DNA of 20,122 bases from a virus, in IMG/VR virus record IMGVR_UViG_3300025280_000244, positions 1-20,122 of that record, one strand, 5' to 3'. The notes under the pieces were generated by a model. It was given only the letters and a program-made list of their open reading frames with translations, searched no databases and was not told the origin of the DNA. The position numbers and the translations under genes are program-made. Within the stretch, counting starts at the first letter, position 1. The number at the start of each line of letters is the position of its first letter. Positions 14,591-20,122 of this stretch are shown here, one piece after another.

Positions 14591-14845
14591 CTAATTAACC
14601 CAACAGGTGTTGCCGTCGTCCTCCCGCTCGGGAGAATGGGCAAGATCGTTCTCGGCCACTTGAATTCCAAGGAACTCCCGACGGTTGGTCACCTCCGCGA
14701 AGTACTGGCCCGCCCCCATGTAGTAGAGAAGGGTCACATTCGTTCCGCTTTTGGTACGAGTCGGATAGTTCATTTTGTCCGGGTTGCGGCTGACATCATA
14801 TTTTCCGTCGTGTCCCTCCGCGCTGCTTGCTGCCGCTGTTACCAT
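14591..14845 (-). CDS. Small hypothetical early protein
   Basis: This 84-residue product comes from the ATG at 14845. It is preferred over the ATG at 14887 because an AGGGGGA Shine-Dalgarno-like sequence lies 6 nt before it and because the -10 box of a sigma-70 promoter (14883-14888) overlaps the longer start. The sequence is hydrophilic, with 'AASSAEGHDGKYDVSRNPDK', then 'YPTRTKSGTNVTLLYYMGAG' and 'RREFLGIQVAENDLAHSPERE'. The middle has a 'Y.t.tksgt.vtllyy' strand pattern suggestive of a small beta fold. I recognise no family. Placed just after the RNA polymerase gene under a probable host promoter, it resembles T7 gene 1.x proteins that act on the host early. That role is inference. Confidence 0.6.
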   Translation of the reverse strand: MVTAAASSAEGHDGKYDVSRNPDKMNYPTRTKSGTNVTLLYYMGAGQYFAEVTNRREFLGIQVAENDLAHSPEREDDGNTCWVN

Positions 14846-14882
14846 CGTTTTGTCCCCCTGGTTTGGTGTGAATAAAACCCCA

Positions 14883-14910
14883 ATCATACATTTTTTGCCG
14901 AGGTTGTCAA
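14883..14910 (-). promoter_or_regulatory. Sigma-70 promoter just downstream of the RNA polymerase gene
   Basis: The minus strand has a perfect -35 box TTGACA (14910-14905), a 16-bp spacer and TATGAT (14888-14883), five of six bases of the -10 consensus. Transcription would start near 14876, giving a leader of about 30 nt to the ATG at 14845 with its AGGGGGA ribosome binding site. It lies immediately after the RNA polymerase stop (14915). Confidence 0.75.
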
Positions 14911-14914
14911 CTGG

Positions 14915-17407
14915 TCATGAAAAAAAGAAGTCGCTTTCAAGGATGCTTCGGGCATCAAGGGTGCCATAGCTCGGAATGTCTGGCAGTAAAGTGTTGATCG
15001 GCAACTGCTTCTCGATCTCGGTCTTAAATCGGGCCAACAAATCCACCGTGAAAATATCGGTAAAAACACGTCGTGCGCTGGCCATTAACACATCGACATC
15101 GGGTGCCAGCGCGCCATAGCTATCATGGATCATCGCAAACTGATGGACTCCAGCAAAGACAGCTGTACATATGGTTTTGTGAAGAGCCGCCGCATCCAGT
15201 GAGTGGACAAAATTGGGGCTGATACCGTTCACCTGTCGGGTTCGATTCATGATGGTTGGTGACCACTCTCTGAGTTTGACCTTCTGGATTCGATCACCAA
15301 GAGCCGTCTTCACAGTTCGATGCGTCCACGATTTGTAATTTTGGGAAACCGGGAATCCGGTCGGCGTGGTCCACTTGACGGGCAGCCCAGATTTCGTGGT
15401 GATCTTTGCAACTTCCTGAAGCCACCTCATGGCCTCCCTGGGTCGCCCCACCACCACATGGATTGCATCCCACACCCGGCGGGCCAGAAACGTCCCCAAC
15501 GACCTTACTTTTGTAGCATCATCTTGCTCAAATAATTCGTCCATGGATCTGGCTCGAAGTTCGTCTTTGAACCACTCCTCTATGTATCCCATGCAACTAT
15601 AATAAGTACCGCCGTAGGGAAGTACCATAACTGGCCTTTTGACAGCCTTCCGGTTCACCCCGAAGTCGAGCCAGAACTGAGCCATGGATTTCCCGCCATC
15701 ATCATCGGTGAAACCCGTGGTGGCTTCCTCCTTAAGTTTAGTCATGACAACATCGGCAACATCCTGATACACATCAGAGGGTGTTGGACCTCCCGAACAG
15801 TTAGTAGCACGACCGCACACTTCATCGCGCATCAGAAGGGATAGAATCTGCAATCCGTTGTTGGAGGCATCCAGACAAACAGGTAGACTGGTTTGAAACC
15901 CATACCCCTCCCGTTGAAAGTCAGCCCACTCAAAGCACCAGGTCAAGAACTGCCAGGGGCTGTCAGCTTGGGACCACCATGATGAGGTGTTGATTGGATC
16001 TTTAGCTGCTTTCGATATATCACTCTCGTTGTCTTGTACCCACTTAACCCGCTCCTCAAAGGTTACCTTGTCATAGCCCCACAGGTTTGCCCCGTAGACT
16101 GCCAACCAGTCAGCTTCTGATTTGCGCCTGATGGGTTTCGCGTCGGAAAACTTCAGCAGTGCCCGAGAGAAGTCCGGTCCCTGAGGCTGAAGAAAGTAAG
16201 GTACACAATAGGTTCGCCCCCGAAAGTCCAACTGGTAGGGGAAGTAAAACTTCTTTTCATCACGAAATCTATCGGCTAACCAGAAGGTTTTCAGAACATG
16301 AATCCGTTGACTGCTGATCGACACATTGAGGTCGTAGACCCTGGACGCCTTACGCCGCCAATCTCTTCGGACATCGTAGTCAGTTTTTATATTGTCTGGT
16401 GTGGGTGGAAGCGGCAGGTTATCCTTGGGCGGTAGGCCCGCGAATTCATGTCCAATATCCCAAAAGTACTTCATAACATCCAGAGTCCTACCCTCGACCT
16501 TCCACCCGGTTCTCTGAAGCGTGTTCACCGCCTGATAAACCTCGGGCATGGCTTCGGGATCGAACGTAACATCGGTGATGTGTATGTCCCGCTTGACCAA
16601 ACCAAACGCCTGGAAGTCTTCTGGATCATACCCCCCACCATATGGTGTCACCCACTCGATCGGTGGTTCAACCGTTGGAAGCCAAAAGGGGTCCATCATT
16701 TCGGCCCAGAGGTGGAAGTTGGCAATCCAGCTTAAAGCGTCCGGGACTGCCATGAGATGGTTTGTGGCTTTCTTCCCCCCGGTGTTGTGCAGGTAGATGG
16801 TTGAAACCAGGCCAGTGACTTTTTGAAAGATATCAATAAGCACCATCCCAATTTTAACCTTGTCGGCTTGGGCCCACCGGTGAAAGGAGGCAGCTCCTGA
16901 GTGGTATCCACCCGCCAGCTTCTCCGTTCGGTTCATACTCAGGATTATAACCGTTCGCTTCCTGGCATAGGATGACGACTGATCAACCTGGGCCCGTAGT
17001 TTTCTCCACAGTTTTGGCTCGTTGAGTTTGAGGAACTGAAAGCGGACTTCATCTTCAACGAGGTTTCCTATCTTATTACAGATAGCGGCGTAGGGCTTCT
17101 TGATGGAGATCCCATCCATGATACCCTTTGAGGCGATGAATCCCAACAACTCCGGGTCAACCTGTACAATGAACCTGTGGGCACTGTGTGAAACCCCAGG
17201 CTTACCCCGGTTCTCTGCGGTTTTGATCCAATCTTTGATGCCTTCTACATAGGGTAATAGGATGTGGCTCATCAATTGACGTCCGTGGGATGCCGAGGTC
17301 TCAATTTCCCGATCTACAGCATCGTTCACTCGCTTCCAGTAACGGTGACGCCCCTTGGAGAGCATTTCTGCATTCAGCTCGTCCTGTTTATTGTTGTTCT
17401 TCGCCAT
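14915..17407 (-). CDS. Single-subunit phage DNA-directed RNA polymerase (T7 gp1-like)
   Basis: This 830-residue protein is shorter than T7 RNA polymerase (883). The core motifs are intact. 'YQLDFRGRTYCVPYF' (about 391-405) corresponds to the T7 DWRGR motif. 'LPVCLDASNNGLQ' (D513) matches T7 D537. 'NRKAVKRPVMVLPYGG' (K590, Y598) matches T7 K631 and Y639. 'GISPNFVHSLDAAALHKTI' (728-746) and 'FAMIHDSYGALAPD' (D762) match T7 D812. The C-terminus 'ILESDFFFS' parallels T7 'ILESDFAFA', whose terminal residues contribute to catalysis. The specificity-loop region (about 680-725) differs from T7, so its promoter differs too. The ATG at 17407 overlaps the upstream gene by 20 nt. This enzyme would transcribe the middle and late genes to its left. 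Confidence 0.97.
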   Translation of the reverse strand: MAKNNNKQDELNAEMLSKGRHRYWKRVNDAVDREIETSASHGRQLMSHILLPYVEGIKDWIKTAENRGKPGVSHSAHRFIVQVDPELLGFIASKGIMDGISIKKPYAAICNKIGNLVEDEVRFQFLKLNEPKLWRKLRAQVDQSSSYARKRTVIILSMNRTEKLAGGYHSGAASFHRWAQADKVKIGMVLIDIFQKVTGLVSTIYLHNTGGKKATNHLMAVPDALSWIANFHLWAEMMDPFWLPTVEPPIEWVTPYGGGYDPEDFQAFGLVKRDIHITDVTFDPEAMPEVYQAVNTLQRTGWKVEGRTLDVMKYFWDIGHEFAGLPPKDNLPLPPTPDNIKTDYDVRRDWRRKASRVYDLNVSISSQRIHVLKTFWLADRFRDEKKFYFPYQLDFRGRTYCVPYFLQPQGPDFSRALLKFSDAKPIRRKSEADWLAVYGANLWGYDKVTFEERVKWVQDNESDISKAAKDPINTSSWWSQADSPWQFLTWCFEWADFQREGYGFQTSLPVCLDASNNGLQILSLLMRDEVCGRATNCSGGPTPSDVYQDVADVVMTKLKEEATTGFTDDDGGKSMAQFWLDFGVNRKAVKRPVMVLPYGGTYYSCMGYIEEWFKDELRARSMDELFEQDDATKVRSLGTFLARRVWDAIHVVVGRPREAMRWLQEVAKITTKSGLPVKWTTPTGFPVSQNYKSWTHRTVKTALGDRIQKVKLREWSPTIMNRTRQVNGISPNFVHSLDAAALHKTICTAVFAGVHQFAMIHDSYGALAPDVDVLMASARRVFTDIFTVDLLARFKTEIEKQLPINTLLPDIPSYGTLDARSILESDFFFS

Positions 17408-17855
17408 AGGCAGGTCTGGAGAGTGCAGCTATTGCTTCATTCATTTCTGCCACGGTTACTCTACCCAACGTAGCCGAAGTAGATTTAGTCTGATTCGTGG
17501 CATCCCGAACCTGCTGGTATGCCCACACGCCCGCCCGTGGTTCCGCCCCAGCATTCACAAAGACCGGGATCAAAAACCTGTGGTAAGCCTGTTCTGCGGG
17601 TTTATTGTCCAGGAACGAATCCATTCTGGCTAATTCGTTGTCCGTTAGCACCAGGATCTTACCGCTTACAACGGTTTTGAGCAGGTTAGTCTCACGGAGA
17701 GATATCAGGCCGTTGAGGTATCTTACCCGATGGAATCCCTGGATCTCACCCAGCTCGCCATAGGCATCGATGCTTTCTGGTTTCTGTCCGTAGGCAAATA
17801 CCTGGTGGAATTCGTCGGAGTGGTCGGTCTTTCGAACTAGAATTATCGCGCTCAT
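17388..17855 (-). CDS. Small early protein, possibly gamma-glutamylcyclotransferase-like fold
   Basis: This is a 155-residue product from the ATG at 17855. The frame stays open 40 codons further upstream, but that part is only translated tandem repeats. The N-terminal region has 'FHQVFAYG' and 'LGEIQGFHRVRYLNGLISL'. The middle is 'SGKILVLTDNELARMDSFLD', then 'YHRFLIPVFV' and 'AGVWAYQQV'. This order (YG strand, G.V/I..L....L..LD, Y.R....V, W.Y) resembles GGCT/AIG2-like proteins. The glutamate expected shortly after the 'LD' position is not clear, so enzymatic activity is doubtful. It overlaps the RNA polymerase gene by 20 nt and is the first gene after the repeat region, a T7 early-gene position where host-takeover or anti-defence proteins are common. 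Confidence 0.55.
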   Translation of the reverse strand: MSAIILVRKTDHSDEFHQVFAYGQKPESIDAYGELGEIQGFHRVRYLNGLISLRETNLLKTVVSGKILVLTDNELARMDSFLDNKPAEQAYHRFLIPVFVNAGAEPRAGVWAYQQVRDATNQTKSTSATLGRVTVAEMNEAIAALSRPAYGEEQQ

Positions 17856-17867
17856 AAAACAAGGGGT

Positions 17868-17999
17868 ACTACGGAAACTACGGAAACTACGGAAACTACG
17901 GTGTACCTGTGGTGTACCTGTACAAACAACTACACCGGTAATATTAATGAGGTTTAAAACCACAGGTTTAACCACGGTGTAACTACAGGTTTAACTACA
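17868..17999 (+). repeat. Short tandem repeats upstream of the early operon (9-, 11- and ~12-bp units)
   Basis: On the plus strand, ACTACGGAA occurs three times plus a partial copy (17868-17901). GGTGTACCTGT occurs twice head to tail (17900-17921). After a 29-bp gap come four units of 11-14 bp with a GGTTTAACTACA core (17951-17964, 17965-17975, 17976-17987, 17988-17999). The units share an ACTAC element (GTAGT on the minus strand). They could be iterons, protein-binding arrays or slippage products. Confidence 0.9.
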
Positions 18000-18026
18000 G
18001 GTACACCTGTTGGAAACTTGTGTCAA
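17997..18026 (-). promoter_or_regulatory. -35 box with overlapping palindromic operator candidate
   Basis: The minus strand has a perfect TTGACA (18026-18021). Seventeen bases on, the -10 position (18003-17998) reads TACCTG, a poor match that lies within the palindrome ACAGGTACACCTGT (17997-18010, perfect 6-bp arms). The palindrome half ACAGGTACACC is the exact complement of the GGTGTACCTGT units at 17900-17921. A weak -10 covered by a palindrome fits a regulated promoter. The regulator is not in the window. Confidence 0.5.
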
Positions 18027-18116
18027 GCCTTAATTGTTTAAGGGTGATGTCGTCCATCTTCTCTCTAAGGGGAGTCCCCATTGGAAACCAAGGGGTGGTG
18101 GTGGTTCACAGAGCTG

Positions 18117-18243
18117 CGCTTACACGTATGCCCACGCTTACACGTATGCCCGTAGGTGTGCCCGTAGGTGTGCCCGCTAGAATCCCGTGGTGAATCCCGA
18201 GAGAATCCGTGGTGAAATCCCGTGGTGAAATCCCGTGGGAATC
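18117..18243 (+). repeat. Short tandem repeats after the methyltransferase stop (18-, 12- and ~13-bp units)
   Basis: On the plus strand, CGCTTACACGTATGCC occurs twice at 18-bp spacing (18117-18150). CCCGTAGGTGTG occurs twice (18149-18172). AATCCCGTGGTG-type units of 11-13 bp occur about four or five times (18181-18240). A related ATCCGTGG even reaches into the last codons of the methyltransferase. The units share a CCCGT(A/G)G core. Together with 17868-17999, tandem repeats make up most of this 388-bp gap. The part between (about 18030-18115) holds nothing else recognisable. Confidence 0.9.
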
Positions 18244-19806
18244 CTAATCCGTGGATGGTTTGCTTGGTTCCATTGGGCGAATTACTTTTTCGATATATTC
18301 GATTTCATCATCACTCAGACCATATTTTTCGTAGAGCATAGCATCAGTCCACTCGCGATCCCATTTCTGCATGGGAACCCATTTATACATCGGACGTAAT
18401 GCGTCCTGTGTAATTTTTCGTAAAGATACAAGATGTCTAAAAAACTTTGTGCAGTAATAAGATTGAATGCTTTTCGCTTCTTTTTCTGTGTCTGCCCAGA
18501 AGGCGAGAAATGACTGAGTAACTATAGAGGGGGACTTTGCTATCCAAGGTTTCCCGAGGACTGAATCTGGTATCTTTTGCCCACCATCGGAACCAGCTTT
18601 GGGTACTATTACCTTCCATTTATCAATTAGATGGGTATTTTTGCTAATTTGATCACGTGCCATGTAACCAATATCACGTTTACCCTTCTTGACATAGTAA
18701 AGCGCCACATTTCCCGTGCACTTCTTATTTTGAAATTCGTCGAAATTAGTTGCGATGCCAAATGGAGTATCGGCTGTTAGCATGTCGGTTATAGATGGTT
18801 CTTTGGCACCCATCACTTTGCGTAGTATTTGTGCTGATCTTGGGTCTCTGACGAACACATCAAATTCATCAAGTTGCCGATTTGCGGAAGACTCCTCCTT
18901 TCCTCGTATCACTGTCACATCGCAGTGGGCATTGTTCTCTTTCGACCAAAGAAAATAACATATACCTCCTTTGACCTCTACATTTGGGAAAACCTCTTTT
19001 GATACAGGGTAGTCAACTAGCTTAACTAGGTTCTGAGAACTCAACATCTGCCCTCGGAATTCTCCTAGTCCCCGGCCCCCAGCTAGCCACCTTGATGGAA
19101 TAACCATCGAAAGAAACTTAGGTTCCAGCTTTTGAGCCTGTTCAACAAAAAGCTGATAGATTGAAGAGTCACTTGTCCCGCCAGCACCACCTTTCATTTG
19201 GTAAGGAGGGTTTCCAATAATTACATCAAACTGCATAAGGTCAGCAAAAAGAGAGTCTTCTGCACTGAACATCGATGACAGTGTTAAGGTATCCAAACGG
19301 AAGTCCCGTCTCTGAAATTTGCCCTTACCCAAGTAGCCCCATTCTGCAAATGTGATATTTGCACCTTCACTTTTTTTGACGGTAATTGCATCCCCGTGGA
19401 TAAGATTCTCGGTGAGAACAAAAAAGGCTGCTTTGTAAAACTCGTTTTTTTCATCAATCCCTAGAAATTCGGTGAAGATTTCCAACAAATTATTACGACA
19501 TTCAACAATATTATCAGACAATAGTTCGATGCCGTAAATACACATTAATCCGAGTAATGCGAAATGCTGTTTCTCAAAATCCGACTTGCCATATTTTTGC
19601 TCTACTATTACCAGTTTTCGCTGTAAAATCTTAACCAGAAAATTACCACTGCCGCAGGCTGGTTCCAGAATACGGGAGTCAATCCGTTCTGTCTCGTCCT
19701 TTACAAGGTCGAGCATCGCCTCAACAAGCCATGATGGCGTAAATACCTCACCGTGATCAGCAACTCGCTGTTTTGAGACGACTAGTTTTTCTTGTTCAGC
19801 TTTCAT
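18244..19806 (-). CDS. Eco57I-like N6-adenine DNA methyltransferase, probable anti-restriction enzyme
   Basis: This 520-residue protein has the N-terminal signature 'QRVADHGEVFTPSWLVEAML' (13-32) of Eco57I-type methylase domains. The SAM-binding motif I is 'ILEPACGSGNFLV' and the catalytic motif IV is 'FDVIIGNPPYQMKG' with NPPY, the gamma-class adenine-N6 set. The C-terminal half, with 'SMVIPSRWLAGGRGLGEFRG' and later segments, should hold the target recognition domain. No nuclease motif or domain is visible and no restriction gene adjoins, so protection of phage DNA is the likely role. The gene is clearly AT-richer than the phage core, suggesting separate acquisition. Its stop runs straight into tandem repeats, and the leader lacks a Shine-Dalgarno sequence. 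Confidence 0.85.
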   Translation of the reverse strand: MKAEQEKLVVSKQRVADHGEVFTPSWLVEAMLDLVKDETERIDSRILEPACGSGNFLVKILQRKLVIVEQKYGKSDFEKQHFALLGLMCIYGIELLSDNIVECRNNLLEIFTEFLGIDEKNEFYKAAFFVLTENLIHGDAITVKKSEGANITFAEWGYLGKGKFQRRDFRLDTLTLSSMFSAEDSLFADLMQFDVIIGNPPYQMKGGAGGTSDSSIYQLFVEQAQKLEPKFLSMVIPSRWLAGGRGLGEFRGQMLSSQNLVKLVDYPVSKEVFPNVEVKGGICYFLWSKENNAHCDVTVIRGKEESSANRQLDEFDVFVRDPRSAQILRKVMGAKEPSITDMLTADTPFGIATNFDEFQNKKCTGNVALYYVKKGKRDIGYMARDQISKNTHLIDKWKVIVPKAGSDGGQKIPDSVLGKPWIAKSPSIVTQSFLAFWADTEKEAKSIQSYYCTKFFRHLVSLRKITQDALRPMYKWVPMQKWDREWTDAMLYEKYGLSDDEIEYIEKVIRPMEPSKPSTD

Positions 19807-19947
19807 TGCTCAAGATTGGGGGAAGGCAAGGTGGCTGTAACGGGCGTGATCGGGCAGGTAGAAGCCGCAAGTGGATATGGCGATCTCGTGAAGCGGCTTT
19901 TCTCGGCGAGTGCCCTTCAGTTGATCGACTCGTACCACCCAACACCT

Positions 19948-19977
19948 AAAAAAAGCCCACCCCGCAAAGGGCGTGGC
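19948..19977 (-). terminator. Weak terminator-like hairpin upstream of the methyltransferase
   Basis: On the minus strand, a GC-rich GCCACGCCC / GGGGTGGGC pair with a short TTTGC loop is followed by seven T residues (19954-19948). Pairing is interrupted by a bulge and a mismatch. It would end transcription arriving from the right, before the methyltransferase gene. Confidence 0.45.
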
Positions 19978-20110
19978 AGGTGGTGGTGAGGCCTGAGAAG
20001 TTCCATTGGGATTACGGTAACCCATAAAAAGTGTCGATGTCGATTCGAATTTTTGAAAGTGTGTGTGCAGAAATGAAAGGGAGCACATTAACCAAAGACG
20101 AAACAACCGA

Positions 20111-20122
20111 AGGAGATAAAAT
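20111..20122 (+). promoter_or_regulatory. Strong plus-strand ribosome binding site at the right edge
   Basis: AAGGAG followed by ATAAAAT ends the window. If the next base is G, an ATG begins at 20121, seven or so bases after a near-perfect Shine-Dalgarno sequence. This would be a divergent gene, unlike everything else in the window. Confidence 0.4.

Larger units (their letters stand above)
19807..20122. other. 316-bp flank without a convincing complete gene
   Basis: Short frames are open on both strands here but look non-coding. The stretch holds a terminator-like hairpin (19948-19977), an imperfect dyad TGGGATTACGGTAACCCA (20007-20024) that could be an operator, and a plus-strand ribosome binding site at the edge. 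No good sigma-70 promoter is evident for either direction. Confidence 0.5.

Noticed and set aside
17856-17975. 40-codon N-terminal extension of the 155-residue early protein
   Set aside because: The extension is a translation of tandem repeats (SFR SFR SFR), while the ATG at 17855 starts a normal protein sequence.
17868-18243. CRISPR array
   Set aside because: Repeats are 9-18 bp, head to tail with no unique spacers, and of several different families.
19810-20106. 98-codon minus-strand frame upstream of the methyltransferase
   Set aside because: Composition is erratic (Pro/Ala, Trp, Cys rich), it contains the terminator-like hairpin with its T run, has no ribosome binding site and no recognisable family pattern.

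Overview
The window is most of a T7-like podovirus genome (Autographivirales type). Almost every gene is read right to left on the minus strand. The evidence is a single-subunit phage RNA polymerase followed, in T7 order, by single-strand DNA-binding protein, endonuclease I, primase-helicase, family A DNA polymerase, 5'-3' exonuclease, portal, scaffold, major capsid and tail tubular protein A. The host cannot be named. Most leaders lack a clear Shine-Dalgarno sequence, which may say something about host translation.

Layout in transcription order. (1) 20122-18244: a flank of about 316 bp with no convincing leftward gene, then an AT-rich, Eco57I-like adenine methyltransferase with no visible nuclease. 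A strong ribosome binding site on the plus strand at the very edge suggests a divergent gene starting just outside. (2) 18243-17856: about 390 bp built largely of short tandem repeats of several unit lengths, with a consensus -35 box beside a perfect operator-like palindrome. (3) 17855-14915: a small, possibly GGCT-fold protein overlapping the RNA polymerase gene. (4) 14910-14164: a near-consensus sigma-70 promoter just after the polymerase, then small genes and a stretch that can fold as a tRNA-like cloverleaf with enlarged D and anticodon loops. (5) 14195-6489: the replication and nucleotide module. It holds gp2.5-, gp3-, gp4-, gp5- and gp6-like proteins with phage accessory genes between them: a HAD phosphatase, a DUF7352-like protein, a PP-loop PAPS-reductase-like enzyme, a DUF5664 dNTP pyrophosphohydrolase-like protein and a 66-residue protein. 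(6) 6460-1: morphogenesis. It holds a gp6.7/gp7.3-like small protein, an intrinsic terminator, a holin-like protein, portal, scaffold, an unrecognised membrane-anchored protein, a triple-repeat beta-rich protein, the capsid protein, a terminator at the place of T7 T-phi, and the first 37 codons of tail tubular protein A.

By analogy with T7, host polymerase would transcribe the right-hand genes first, making the phage polymerase. That enzyme would then transcribe the replication and structural modules, with terminators at about 6134-6180 and 155-264 setting relative expression. Its promoters could not be identified with confidence. The parts that ordinary T7 biology does not explain are the repeat-built regulatory region, the cloverleaf-like RNA, an ACCCC motif in several leaders, and the repeat and membrane proteins between scaffold and capsid.
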